A DNA stretch of 64,000 nucleotides. Source: Murinocardiopsis flavida. GTDB lineage: Bacteria > Actinomycetota > Actinomycetes > Streptosporangiales > Streptosporangiaceae. The position numbers and the translations under genes are program-made. The first letter of the stretch is position 1. Every line of letters begins with the position of its first letter. Below, in pieces: positions 25,957 to 34,809 of this stretch. Location: the NCBI RefSeq assembly GCF_003014485.1, contig NZ_PYGA01000013.1:124001-188000 (forward strand), read 5' to 3'. The notes beneath the pieces are model-generated. The model made no database searches, was not told the DNA's origin, and saw only the letters and a program-made list of their open reading frames with translations.

Positions 25957-26769
25957 GTGGAGTCCTTGCCGCAGGTGCTGTGGATCGGCGGGCCGCCCGG
26001 GGCCGGGAAGACGACGGTTGCCCGGCGGATCGCGCGGCGGTACGGCGTGCGCTGGTACAACTCCGACGCCCACACCTGGGAGCACCGCGATCGGGCTGTG
26101 CGGGCCGGGAACCCCGCCGCCCGCCGGTTCGAGTCGCTGATGCCGGACGCGCGCGCCGCGGAGCCGCCCGAAGCCCAGTTGGCGATGTCCCTGCACGCCG
26201 AGCGGGGCCCGATGACGGTCGAGGACCTGCGCGCGCTCCCGCCGTCGCCGCTGACCATCGCCGAGGGGACGCAGGTGGTGCCCGGCATGCTCCCGCCGGG
26301 GAGCAGCGCGGTGTGGCTGATGCCGTCCGACGAGGTCCAGCGCGTCCGGCTCGACGGGCGGCACGGCCCGAGCAAGGCGCCTGCGCTCTACCGCCTGCTG
26401 GGGCGGACGATCGCAGCGGAGGTGCGGGAGGCGGGCGCCCGCACGGTCGACGTGGACGGGCTTGGTGTCGAGGAGGCGATCGCGGCGGTCGAGGGCGCTT
26501 TCGCTCGGCGCCTCGCGGAGGGCCCGCGGGCGGCGACCGCCGAGGAGCGCCGCCGGCTCCTGCGCTACGCCAACCGCGCCGTCGTCGCCCAAATCAAGGG
26601 GGCCTTCACCCGCCCATGGTTCACCGGCGATCCTGCCGACGCGGTCGCGGTCTTCGACTGCGAGTGCGCCCGGCCCGACTGCGACGCACTGGTGGAGTGC
26701 GTGCTCGCCGACGGCCCGACCGATGACACCGGCCCGCCGCTCCTCGCGCCGGGTCATCGGGCGGCGTGA
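25957..26769 (+). CDS. P-loop nucleotide-binding protein, kinase-like
   Basis: A 270-residue protein with Walker A GGPPGAGKTTVARRIA (near 11-26) resembling shikimate/adenylylsulfate-type small kinases, followed by a segment without an obvious catalytic signature and a C-terminal FDCECARPDCDALVECVLAD with four cysteines that may bind a metal. AGGAGGCCGA precedes the GTG start. It is 154 bp downstream of the PIMT homologue on the same strand and could be in the same transcription unit, but its function cannot be assigned. Confidence 0.75.
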   Translation: MESLPQVLWIGGPPGAGKTTVARRIARRYGVRWYNSDAHTWEHRDRAVRAGNPAARRFESLMPDARAAEPPEAQLAMSLHAERGPMTVEDLRALPPSPLTIAEGTQVVPGMLPPGSSAVWLMPSDEVQRVRLDGRHGPSKAPALYRLLGRTIAAEVREAGARTVDVDGLGVEEAIAAVEGAFARRLAEGPRAATAEERRRLLRYANRAVVAQIKGAFTRPWFTGDPADAVAVFDCECARPDCDALVECVLADGPTDDTGPPLLAPGHRAA

Positions 26770-26818
26770 GCCCGGATCCGGTCAGGTCGCGGCACCGGGC
26801 GGCGCATTCGGCTGCGGG

Positions 26819-27208
26819 TCAGGTCGCGGCGCGTTCGGCGTCGTTGCGCAGGATGCAGAACTCATTGCCCTCGGGGTCGGCGAGAATCACCCACCCGGTT
26901 CCGTCGGCATGGCGCCGGTCATCGACCTCGGTCGCGCCCAGCGCCAGCAGCCGCGCGAGTTCCGCGTCGCGGCGGCCCTCGACCGGCATGAGGTCGAGGT
27001 GAATGCGGTTCTTCACCTGCTTGGAATCGGGGACCTCGATGAACAGCAGCCGCTGGCCGCCGTCAGGAGCGAAGATCATGCACTCCTCGTGACCGGGCAA
27101 GTTGGGGTCGTCCGGGTCCTCGGCGAAGCCGAGTACGTGGCCCCAGAACACCGACTGCGCGTAGGCGTCGTGGGAGTCGAAGGAGGTGTGCGAGATGAAA
27201 GCCGTCAT
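26819..27208 (-). CDS. VOC-superfamily (glyoxalase-like) protein
   Basis: A 129-residue single-domain protein: MTAFISHTSFDSHDAYAQSVFW at the start, VKNRIHLDLMPV in the middle and WVILADPEGNEFCIL at the end, the usual glyoxalase/bleomycin-resistance-like pattern. The frame continues to a GTG at 27238, but the family normally starts at MTAF. Such actinomycete proteins are usually of unknown substrate. It converges with the P-loop protein gene and is separated from the DUF397 gene by about 100 bp. Confidence 0.8.
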   Translation of the reverse strand: MTAFISHTSFDSHDAYAQSVFWGHVLGFAEDPDDPNLPGHEECMIFAPDGGQRLLFIEVPDSKQVKNRIHLDLMPVEGRRDAELARLLALGATEVDDRRHADGTGWVILADPEGNEFCILRNDAERAAT

Positions 27209-27307
27209 CCGCAGACCATGCGACAGCGAACCATCCACCGTCCACCCATTTACACGAGTAGGCCCTCCGCCTGGTGCAAGGGATGGGAGGGCCCGCCCGA
27301 CGCTGTA

Positions 27308-27499
27308 CTACAGCTCGCCGGTTGCCGCGGCGTCGATGAAGGCGCGGAACTCGGCCGCGTCGAATGCCAGGTGTCCGGCGCTGCGGTTCTGCGTGTCGCG
27401 GACCAGGACGTGTTCGGTCAGGTCCGCGACCTCGACACACTCGCCACCGGTGTTGTTGCTGTAGCTGGACTTGCGCCACGTGTGGGCGTGGGCGTTCAT
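27308..27499 (-). CDS. DUF397 protein, partner of the adjacent DUF5753 regulator
   Basis: A 63-residue protein with the DUF397 pattern WRKSSYSNNTGGECVEVA and VLVRDTQNRSAGHLAF. Its ATG overlaps the stop of the helix-turn-helix gene at 27496-28302 (ATGA), so the pair is translationally coupled. Such pairs are widespread in streptomycetes and relatives (BldB/WhiJ-like and Scr1-type modules); the small protein is thought to work with or against its regulator. Its own activity is unknown. Confidence 0.9.
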   Translation of the reverse strand: MNAHAHTWRKSSYSNNTGGECVEVADLTEHVLVRDTQNRSAGHLAFDAAEFRAFIDAAATGEL

Positions 27500-28302
27500 G
27501 AGAACTCTCCTTCGATATCCGCGATCAGTCGCCGGGATGCTGCTGGGGGGAGGCCGAAGGCCATCAGATCTGAGAACGCCCTCTGATAGTCATCGACCGC
27601 GTCCTGATCCATGGTCGGGTATCCCACGCGGCGCGTTTCCGTGTACAGCAGCCAACCGCTGTTCGGTATCGCATAGAGCGTGAAGGCGTTGGACATTCCG
27701 GGGTGGTACTCGGTCTCGTATGGGATTACCTGAACCGTGACGTTCGGCTTGTCGCAGGATTCCAGCAGCTTCACCAACTGCTTGCGCATCGTCTCACGAC
27801 CACCGATCGGCCGCCGCAGAGAGCCCCCATCGAGGACTGCAAGCAAGCGCGGAGCCCGTTCACCCTCCAGGATGACCTGGCGGTCGAGTCGACCGCGGAC
27901 TAGCTCCTCGATTCGGGAATGCGATTCGTTGGGCAGGCCCGCGATGAGCAGCGCGCGCATGTAGTCCTCGGCTTGGAGCATGCCGGGGATCACCAGGGGA
28001 TGATAATTCCGGATCTCCGTCGCGGCCTTCTCCCGCTTGGCACCCTCGCGGTACCAGAGCGGCAGGCCCGAGTCGGACGAGGTGTCCCACGCGCTCGCCA
28101 GAGCGCCACCGGTGCCGAGCGTCCGGTCGATTCGCTCCATATGGTCCCGTTTGATACCTCGGATGCCGCGCTCCATTGCACTGAGCATCGTGGGCGAAAG
28201 CGAGATGCGTTTCGCCAATTCTTCGAGCGACAGCCCAGCCCTTTCCCGCGATGCGCGAATCTTGACACCGAGATTCACCCACCGCAGCTTGGCTTCTTGC
28301 AC
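27496..28302 (-). CDS. XRE helix-turn-helix regulator with DUF5753 domain
   Basis: A 268-residue protein. The N-terminal helix-turn-helix reads IRASRERAGLSLEELAKRI...MLSAMERGIRGI (about 14-50); the DUF5753 domain follows, with the characteristic YHPLVIPGMLQAEDYMRALL, RLDRQVIL and VTVQVIPYETEYHPGM. GTG start at 28302. It is coupled to the DUF397 gene and divergent from another DUF5753 regulator (start 28528), with about 225 AT-richer bases between. It probably controls the local promoter and, through it, developmental or stress genes; targets are unknown. Confidence 0.9.
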   Translation of the reverse strand: MQEAKLRWVNLGVKIRASRERAGLSLEELAKRISLSPTMLSAMERGIRGIKRDHMERIDRTLGTGGALASAWDTSSDSGLPLWYREGAKREKAATEIRNYHPLVIPGMLQAEDYMRALLIAGLPNESHSRIEELVRGRLDRQVILEGERAPRLLAVLDGGSLRRPIGGRETMRKQLVKLLESCDKPNVTVQVIPYETEYHPGMSNAFTLYAIPNSGWLLYTETRRVGYPTMDQDAVDDYQRAFSDLMAFGLPPAASRRLIADIEGEFS

Positions 28303-28527
28303 CGTAACCGCACTCCTCTGTACTCCTCAAACACCATCACCCCCGCCCTTAACCTTCCCATGAACCTTAGGGTCGAATCTATGGAATTCACTAATGTGTG
28401 CAGTCAGAGTTGGTAGCCAAGTCAGACGGCAGCGCACAGAAGTCAATGTCCCAATCTGAAGAGGGAACGCCACAACGGGCCTGTGCGCGCCATTCTGAAC
28501 CGACTTATTGGCACGAGAGGTCCTGTC

Positions 28528-29490
28528 ATGCACGAGAGCCCCCCGAACCGGCGTCCACCCGTCCAGGACCGCAGGGTTCCACCGTCTGCACAGCCTGCAC
28601 CCTGGTCCGAGTTCGCGCGTGCGTTGCGTCAAGCGCGGGAGAAAGCGCAGCTCTGCCCCGAAGACCTCGCCGATCTGGCGAAGACCTCCGCGACGTTCTT
28701 CACCCAGGCCGAGGAGGGAGAGGAGGACCCCGGCCGGTTCCTTGTCGAATGCGCGGACCGCGACCTGAACCAGAGAGGAGCCCTACTGGACCTGTGGGCC
28801 CGCACCTACATCGCCGTTCACGCCGCCGCCAGGACGGCCGTCGACCGGTTCCAGTCCGAGGCCCGGCACATCCGCGACTACCAGCCGCTCATGATCCCCG
28901 AGTTCCTGCACACCTCCGCTTACGCCCGCGCGGTGGCCGAAGCCGAGGTCGGTTCCGACTCGGAGTCCAACGCGAGCCTGCGCAGCCTGCACTACGCCGA
29001 CCACGGGCCGCCGTCCCTGTGCCTGATCGTGGACGAGACCGCGATCCGGCGGACGGTGGGCACTCACGACATCACGCACGAACAACTCAAACGTCTGCAC
29101 AGTGCTGCGCAGCGACCGCACGTGAGCCTGCACATCATCGCCCGCACCACCCGGCGTCATCCGGGCCTGCGCGCCCCGGCCCGCACCTTGACCTTCGGAC
29201 GGCGGCGCACCATCGCCTACGCCGACCACGCCACGGGCCCCGGCGCGCTGATCACCGAACCGGGCCGGGTCCAGGACTATTGCGACCTGCTGGCCGCGTT
29301 GCAGGGCGCGGCCCTGCCCGTCGATGACTCGCTCGCGCTGCTGGACGATGCCATCGGCACGCCGAAGCGGCGCGCGATCACCACCGGCTCGGGCCCCGAC
29401 CCCCTTGCACCGCACTACGCGGGCAGGACCGGTGCACCCGCGCCCCCTTGGTCCAGCGAGAAGTCCCGCGAGCAGACCAGCCCCGTCTGA
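28528..29490 (+). CDS. XRE-like regulator with DUF5753 domain, degenerate HTH
   Basis: About 320 residues. After a Pro/Arg-rich start (MHESPPNRRPP) comes a helix-turn-helix-like region (FARALRQAREKAQLCPEDLADLAKTSATFF) that has lost the usual Glu-Arg-Gly after the recognition helix, then the DUF5753 domain (YQPLMIPEFLHTSAYARAV, PHVSLHIIART). Its C-terminus is a Pro/Ser-rich tail. GAGAGG lies ahead of the ATG at 28528. It is divergent from 27496-28302 but has no DUF397 partner. DNA binding may be weakened or changed. Confidence 0.8.
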   Translation: MHESPPNRRPPVQDRRVPPSAQPAPWSEFARALRQAREKAQLCPEDLADLAKTSATFFTQAEEGEEDPGRFLVECADRDLNQRGALLDLWARTYIAVHAAARTAVDRFQSEARHIRDYQPLMIPEFLHTSAYARAVAEAEVGSDSESNASLRSLHYADHGPPSLCLIVDETAIRRTVGTHDITHEQLKRLHSAAQRPHVSLHIIARTTRRHPGLRAPARTLTFGRRRTIAYADHATGPGALITEPGRVQDYCDLLAALQGAALPVDDSLALLDDAIGTPKRRAITTGSGPDPLAPHYAGRTGAPAPPWSSEKSREQTSPV

Positions 29491-29533
29491 ACCGTGCAGC
29501 GGCCGGTGCGGTTCCCGCACCGGCCACCGCACG

Positions 29534-30244
29534 CTATCCGTGCAGGCCGGTCGGGGCGGTGATCTCGAACGTGGCCTCCAACTGGGCGGAGATCTCGATG
29601 GTGCCCGGGTCGAGGTCGATGGAGAGTTCCTCCGGCGCGGACCTCGCCCCGCTGGGCGCAGCCGGCGCGGCCCCGTAGGACAGGGCCTGCTGCCGAGGCC
29701 GGGATTCGGCGGAACTCATCCCGGTGTCGGCCAACTCGACCAGCCCGCTGATGTCGGCGCCCAGCGCCTGGGCGTAGTCGCGGGCCCGCTCCAGCGCGGC
29801 GCCCACCGCCTGCTGCCGTACCTGCCGGTGGACGGGCGATCCGTTGCGCAGCGCCCGCCAGGGCCCGGAAACGAGCACCATGTCCTGCTCTGCAAGCCAC
29901 GGCAGCAGTTCCCCGAGGGCGGTGAAGTCGCGGGCGGTCCCGTGCAGCCGGGTGGAGCCGTCGAACGCGCGCTCGCGCTCCACCTTGCGCCGGTCGCGCC
30001 GCGGGTAGACAGCGAAGGTGCCCGTGGTCAGCTCCTCGATTGCGTCGCCCATACCGAGGATGCGCTCGCGGATTTTCGCCGTGTGCTCAGTGAGGCGCTC
30101 CAGCGTGCGGCGGCGGTCCTTGCCGACGGAGTTCACGGTGACGTGGAACCGCGCGATCTCCGGCTCCACCTCCATCCGGGCGACCCCGCGCACCCGCACA
30201 ACGGGCGCGGCGGAGGCGGGCGTGTTCGTCGGCGACTCGGTCAT
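29534..30244 (-). CDS. SIMPL-domain (DUF541) protein
   Basis: About 236 residues with the SIMPL/BP26 pattern: VVRVRGVARMEVEPEIARFHVTV near the start, an alternating strand-helix middle with QQAVGAALERARDYAQALGADI, and a C-terminal IEISAQLEATFEI strand. Unlike most members it has no signal peptide, so it may be cytoplasmic. GGGAG lies 5 bp ahead of the ATG at 30244. It converges with the DUF5753 regulator gene at 28528-29490. The family forms ring- or channel-like oligomers in some bacteria, but no function can be assigned here. Confidence 0.82.
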   Translation of the reverse strand: MTESPTNTPASAAPVVRVRGVARMEVEPEIARFHVTVNSVGKDRRRTLERLTEHTAKIRERILGMGDAIEELTTGTFAVYPRRDRRKVERERAFDGSTRLHGTARDFTALGELLPWLAEQDMVLVSGPWRALRNGSPVHRQVRQQAVGAALERARDYAQALGADISGLVELADTGMSSAESRPRQQALSYGAAPAAPSGARSAPEELSIDLDPGTIEISAQLEATFEITAPTGLHG

Positions 30245-30557
30245 GACTACTCCCACATCGACCCTCGGCCCCCGACCCCCGGTGGCCCAAAGCCCGAATG
30301 GTACCCACGCCCGATCCGAAGGCGCATGGCGCCGAGTCCATGACGCGGTGCGCCCCGCTCACCCTCAACGGCCCGCGACAAGCCCAGACCGCCGCTCCGC
30401 GCGGCCTTTCCCACCGCGGTCCTGGGCGGGGTCGTGGCTATGCGCGGATCGCCGACTCGGGGTGTGGACTCGGCTTCATTGCGGGGGCGGAGGCCGAGAT
30501 CGTCCTTGGCCGCAGCTGACCTGGCCAAGCCCTGGGCACAGGGCCGCCGTCCTCCAT
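30245..30557. other. Non-coding gap with dispersed repeat copy F
   Basis: About 310 bp with no gene seen. Positions 30468-30540 resemble the dispersed repeat: GGCTTCATTGCGGGGG, then GGCCGAGATCGTCCTTGG and ACCTGGCCAAG, matching the layout of copies C and D with many changes. Confidence 0.5.
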
Positions 30558-31169
30558 TCATACAGAAGCTGGAGGAGGGGGCAGAGGTGCGATCTCGCGG
30601 TGGAAGAAGTCGAGGAGCGGCTCGCCTGTTGCGAACAGGTCGGCGAGTTCAGCGATGCATTCGGTGATCACATCGGGGGCGTCGATCCGCCACGCGCCGC
30701 ACGCGGTCCCAGTGGTGTCATAGCGGACCATGTAGAGCACTCGGTCGCCGAGGATGACGATCTCCGGCAACGGTCGGTGCCGCTCCAGATGCACGACGTC
30801 AGGTACCCGAAGCACGCGAAGGGTCTGCCCGGCTTCTGCGAGGAGGCGCAAGAACTGCATCTCCCACTGGAGGTAGGGGCTGACGGGTTTCTCGACGACC
30901 CGGATGCGCCGGGTCTCGACTCCGGTTTCGCGGTCTTTCGCCGCCATGGCTTCGGCCTCGACCCGGTCGGCTGCGTTCAGTTCCAGGGCCCGGCCCCAAT
31001 CACCTGCCGCGAACGCCTCCCAACTCGCATCGCCCGGCTCTCGAAAGGTCTGCCCTCGCTCCAGTTTCCAGAACACGCCATTGACCTGCCCGTACTCGCG
31101 CCAGTAGTCAGCAAGGTAGGCGTCTCGCTCAAGAAGCGTGGCCGGAAGCTCGCTGACCCGCTCAAGCAT
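30558..31169 (-). CDS. DUF6879 protein
   Basis: About 203 residues with the family core VFWKLERGQTFREPGDASWEAF near 31-52, then VVEKPVSPYLQWEMQFL and the end LADLFATGEPLLDFF. AAGGAGATCACCG precedes the ATG at 31169. DUF6879 proteins are usually encoded beside DUF397 proteins and helix-turn-helix/DUF5753 regulators in actinomycetes, and two such regulators lie within 4 kb. Its biochemical role is unknown. Confidence 0.85.
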   Translation of the reverse strand: MLERVSELPATLLERDAYLADYWREYGQVNGVFWKLERGQTFREPGDASWEAFAAGDWGRALELNAADRVEAEAMAAKDRETGVETRRIRVVEKPVSPYLQWEMQFLRLLAEAGQTLRVLRVPDVVHLERHRPLPEIVILGDRVLYMVRYDTTGTACGAWRIDAPDVITECIAELADLFATGEPLLDFFHREIAPLPPPPASV

Positions 31170-31382
31170 CGGTGATCTCCTTCTTGGTTGCGGTCGACGC
31201 GACACAGGGGGATCATCGTGTGCCCTCGTGGGCTCAGTTTGGACTCGGCCAACGCGGGGCGCCGCCAGGATCGATGACGAAGTTCGAAAAAGTTCGGGCG
31301 GTGATGTCGAGAACCCGTGCCCGGCTTCGTCTCCGCTGTGAACGCGACCACAATGGTCGCACCAGCACCGAGGAGAACCACG

Positions 31383-31790
31383 ATGGCCAAGTACCTGCTT
31401 CTCAAGCACTACCGCGGCGCCCCTGCCCCGGTGAACGACGTGCCCATGGACCAGTGGACTCCGGACGAGATCTCGGCCCACATGCAGTACATGAGGGACT
31501 TCGCGACCCGGCTCGAAGGGACCGGCGAGTTCGTCGACGGCCAGGCGCTCGCCCCCGAGGGGACGTTCGTCCGCTACGACGGCGAAGGCCGCCCGCCGGT
31601 CACCGACGGTCCGTTCGCCGAGACCAAGGACCTCATCGCCGGCTGGATGGTCCTCGACGTCGACAGCTACGAGCGCGCCATCGAACTGGCGGGGGAACTG
31701 TCGGCCGCCCCAGGGGCGGGCGGGAAGCCGATCCACGAGTGGTTGGAGGTGCGCCCGTTCCTGGCCGCGCCGCCCACCATCTCGGAGTGA
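31383..31790 (+). CDS. YCII/DGPF-domain protein, partner of the ECF42 sigma factor
   Basis: A 135-residue YCII-related protein: MAKYLLLKHYRG at the start, TDGPFAETKDLIAGWMVLDV with the DGPF motif, and PIHEWLEVRPF at the end. GAGGAGAACCACG precedes the ATG at 31383. It overlaps the sigma factor gene by 4 bp. DGPF proteins are the standard genetic partners of ECF42 sigma factors and are taken to be targets or modulators. No regulon can be deduced here. Confidence 0.9.
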   Translation: MAKYLLLKHYRGAPAPVNDVPMDQWTPDEISAHMQYMRDFATRLEGTGEFVDGQALAPEGTFVRYDGEGRPPVTDGPFAETKDLIAGWMVLDVDSYERAIELAGELSAAPGAGGKPIHEWLEVRPFLAAPPTISE

Positions 31791-32938
31791 CATCCCACGT
31801 GGACGAGGTACTGCTCCGCAGCCTCACCCCGAGCGTGCTCGGAATCCTCGTCCGCCGCGGAGCCGACTTCGCGGCGGCCGAGGACGCCGTGCAGGACGCG
31901 CTGGTCGAGGCGGTCCGCGCCTGGCCGGCCGACCAGCCGCGGGACCCCAAGGGCTGGCTGGTCACCGTGGCATGGCGCCGGTTCCTCGACGCGACCCGGG
32001 CGGACACCGCCCGCCGCAGGCGTGAAGACCACGCCGACGAGGAGCCGACACCCGGCCCCGCACCGGCGGTGGACGACACGCTCCAGCTGTACTTCCTGTG
32101 CGCCCACCCGTCGCTGACGCCGTCGTCCGCTGTCGCGCTCACGCTGCGCGCCGTCGGCGGGCTGACCACCCGCCAGATCGCCCACGCCTACCTGGTGCCC
32201 GAGGCGACCATGGCGCAGCGCATCAGCCGGGCCAAGCGCACCGTCTCCGGCGTGCGGTTCGACCAGCCCGGCGACGTCGCCACCGTGCTGCGCGTCCTCT
32301 ACCTGGTCTTCAACGAGGGTTACTCCGGCGACGTCGACCTCGCCGCCGAGGCGATCCGGCTCACCCGGCAGCTCAGATCCGCTGTCGACCACCCCGAGGT
32401 GGCGGGGCTGCTCGCCCTCATGCTGCTCCACCACGCCCGGCGCGCCGCCCGGACAGCGGCCGATGGCAGCCTGGTGCCGCTCGCCGAGCAGGACCGCGGC
32501 CGGTGGGACACGGTGTCGATCGCCGAGGGCGTGGAGATACTCCAGGCGGCGCTCGCCCGCGACCGGCTGGGCGAGTTCCAGGCCCAGGCCGCCATCGCGG
32601 CCCTCCACGCCGACGCGCCCACCGCAGAGGAGACCGACTGGGTGCAGATCGTGGAGTGGTACGACGAACTCGCGCGCCTGACCGACAGCCCGGTCGTCCG
32701 GCTCAACCGCGCGGTGGCCGTCGGCGAGGCCGACGGACCGCGCGCGGGCCTGGCCGCGCTCGTGGCACTGGACGACGCACTGCCCCGCCGCGCCGCTGTG
32801 GCCGCGTACCTCCACGAGCGCGATGGTGACCTGGCGACGGCGGCGCGGCTGTACGCCGAGGCGGCCCGAAAGGCACCCAACCTCGCCGAACGCGACCACC
32901 TGACCCGCCAAGCCGCCCGCCTCAACACCCGCCGGTAG
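31787..32938 (+). CDS. ECF42-type RNA polymerase sigma factor
   Basis: About 383 residues. The sigma-2 region (AAAEDAVQDALVEAVRAWP, GWLVTVAWRRFLDATR) and sigma-4 region (AVALTLRAVGGLTTRQIAHAYLVPEATMAQRISRAKRTV) are followed by a long C-terminal domain (about 200 residues, ending in TPR-like repeats such as LATAARLYAEAARKAP) that marks ECF42. The GTG at 31787 overlaps the stop of the DGPF gene. There is no anti-sigma gene next door, as is usual for the group, where the C-terminal domain controls activity. Confidence 0.9.
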   Translation: MTSHVDEVLLRSLTPSVLGILVRRGADFAAAEDAVQDALVEAVRAWPADQPRDPKGWLVTVAWRRFLDATRADTARRRREDHADEEPTPGPAPAVDDTLQLYFLCAHPSLTPSSAVALTLRAVGGLTTRQIAHAYLVPEATMAQRISRAKRTVSGVRFDQPGDVATVLRVLYLVFNEGYSGDVDLAAEAIRLTRQLRSAVDHPEVAGLLALMLLHHARRAARTAADGSLVPLAEQDRGRWDTVSIAEGVEILQAALARDRLGEFQAQAAIAALHADAPTAEETDWVQIVEWYDELARLTDSPVVRLNRAVAVGEADGPRAGLAALVALDDALPRRAAVAAYLHERDGDLATAARLYAEAARKAPNLAERDHLTRQAARLNTRR

Positions 32939-33316
32939 CCGCAACGTCCACAGGCCACAGCGCTCGCCGGCAGCCGAAGCGCTCGCAGACCGCAGTGCTC
33001 GCCGGCAGTGCTGCGGGCCCGCGCTTGCACAAAAGCACTACCCGAACGCCGGAGTTACCGGACCCGGACACCCGAACCTGAGGGGTTCGGTCCTTCCCAG
33101 GACCGCCCGCCACCCCCCCGCGACGTCGAAGGCTGTCGCCGCGATTGCGGAGCATCCGCGACGGCAACCCACCCCCTCGTCCCAAGGTGAGCGGGGCCGT
33201 GCTGCCCGCCCCCTTGTCCCGAGGTCAGCGGGGCTGTGTGGACACTCTCGCCCCCACTCAGGCGACAGCGATGCCCAGGCCCCGGGCCGGGTCGGTCCGT
33301 GCGGCGGGCAAAGGCT
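32939..33316. other. Non-coding gap with short repeats and a hairpin
   Basis: About 380 bp between two convergent genes. CCGAACC-n5-GGTTCGG at 33072-33090 may be a terminator. Two imperfect 29-bp units (about 33172-33200 and 33208-33236, sharing GTCCC-AGGT-AGCGGGGC) and a duplicated GCTCGCCGGCAG near 32963 and 33000 are present. No gene is evident. Confidence 0.5.
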
Positions 33317-34363
33317 TCACAGGTCGATGACGACCTTGACGTCGTCCTCTTGCGGGGTGAACGCCTCGTGTGCGCGGGACAGCGGGAGGCGGCGGGTGAT
33401 CAGCCGCTCCAGCCACGCGAGGTCGGCACGGGCGAGCGCCTCGGCGGCCAAGCGGAAGTGGCGGAGGTTGGCGTTGACGGACCCGAAGACCACGTCGTTC
33501 TCCAGCACCATCTCGCGGTTGAGGGCGCCCGTGTCGACACCGACCTTGGGACCGGCGGCGGGGATGCCGGTGAGGCAGACGATCCCCGCGCTCGCTGTGT
33601 GGGTCACCGCGTCGAGGACGACGGCGGTCGCCCCGGTCGCCTCGATGACGACGTCCGGTTCGGCTTCGGCGGCGACCTCCGGGATCGTCCCCGTGTGGTA
33701 GCTCGCGCCCAACGCCGCGACCAGTTCCGGTTTCACCCCTGACGCGGCCCTGTCGAGGACGTGCACCTCCAACCCGCGCTGGACGCCGAGCAGGGCGGCG
33801 AGCAGGCCGATGGGCCCCGCCCCGGTGACCAGCACCCGGCGCGGCGCGAACCAGGCGCGGGCGCCGATCCGCTCAATGTGCTCCCACGCCTTGGTGACGA
33901 CCGTGGTGGGTTCGAGCAGGACCCCGACGCGCTCCAGCGCCGGGTCGAGCTTGACGGCGTAGTCGGCCTCCACGGTCCACTGCTGCGCGCCGAACCCGTG
34001 CCGATCCTTGATGCCTCGTTCGGTGTAGCGGCCGTTGCGACACATGTCGAACTCGCCGTGCGCGCACGCCCCGCACGGCTCGGGGTCGGGCCGCCGGACG
34101 ACGCCGACCACCAGGTCACCCGGTGCGAAGCCGCTCCCGCCGGGCGCCTCGCGCACTCGGCCGAGCGATTCGTGCCCCAGGATCAGCCGGTCCTGTCCCG
34201 GCGGAGCCCAGCCGTAGTCGCCTCGGGCGATCTCCCGGTCCGTGCCGCAGATGCCGAGCGCGATGCCGTCGACGAGCAGTTCGCCCTCGCCGGCAGCGGG
34301 CGCCTCGACCTCGCTCACGCGCACCGAGTCCGTTTCGAGCGGTGCCACCGTCAGAGCACGCAT
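33317..34363 (-). CDS. Zinc-dependent dehydrogenase, glucose 1-dehydrogenase type
   Basis: Medium-chain dehydrogenase of about 348 residues resembling archaeal/actinobacterial glucose dehydrogenase. The catalytic zinc site is seen in LGICGTDREI and LGHESLG, the structural zinc loop in CGACAHGEFDMC, and the nucleotide fold in RVLVTGAGPIGLLAALLG. The C-terminal VFGSVNANLRHF is typical of the glucose dehydrogenase group. AAGGAG lies 6 bp ahead of the ATG at 34363. The cofactor and sugar cannot be fixed by eye. It stands alone, followed by a repeat-rich gap upstream. Confidence 0.85.
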   Translation of the reverse strand: MRALTVAPLETDSVRVSEVEAPAAGEGELLVDGIALGICGTDREIARGDYGWAPPGQDRLILGHESLGRVREAPGGSGFAPGDLVVGVVRRPDPEPCGACAHGEFDMCRNGRYTERGIKDRHGFGAQQWTVEADYAVKLDPALERVGVLLEPTTVVTKAWEHIERIGARAWFAPRRVLVTGAGPIGLLAALLGVQRGLEVHVLDRAASGVKPELVAALGASYHTGTIPEVAAEAEPDVVIEATGATAVVLDAVTHTASAGIVCLTGIPAAGPKVGVDTGALNREMVLENDVVFGSVNANLRHFRLAAEALARADLAWLERLITRRLPLSRAHEAFTPQEDDVKVVIDL

Positions 34364-34809
34364 GTCCATCTCCTTGACCTGCTCCTTGACGTGCGGGGCA
34401 CGCCCCGCGCCGAAGCGCACTGGGAGGCAGGCGTGGCCGAGCAGCGTGGCGGAGTCCTATGTGGCCCTGTCCCTGTCCCTGTCCCATATGCCTCGGCGGT
34501 ACGGTCCCAGGCTGCCCTACGGCCGCCCGCTGCACACGCGCACGGCGATGCGTGTCGTGTCCGGCCCGTTCCGCGCAGCACCGGGCGGGACGTCCTTCCG
34601 CTCTCCGCAGCATCGGCTGCGGCGTCCCCCGCTCCCCGCAGCATCGGCCGCGACGTCCCCCGTTGCCGGGCGGGCACTTGGGGACGGGGGTCGCGCCGGT
34701 CGCGGTGGGTGGTGGTCCGGGGCGGGGCCTGGGATCGTGGGGGGACGGACTACCGCCGCATGGATGACCGCCGCACGGAGTTCCCACGGCCGGAGGAGGC
34801 TGAACGGGT
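34364..34809. other. Promoter gap with imperfect tandem repeats
   Basis: About 445 bp between divergent genes. Three imperfect units of about 31 bp lie at 34570-34663 (CCGCAGCATCGGC-GCG-CGTCCCCC), and CCCTGTCCCTGTCCCTGTCC is at 34463-34482. No gene is seen; the end holds the ribosome site of the cupin gene (GGAGGAGGC). Confidence 0.5.
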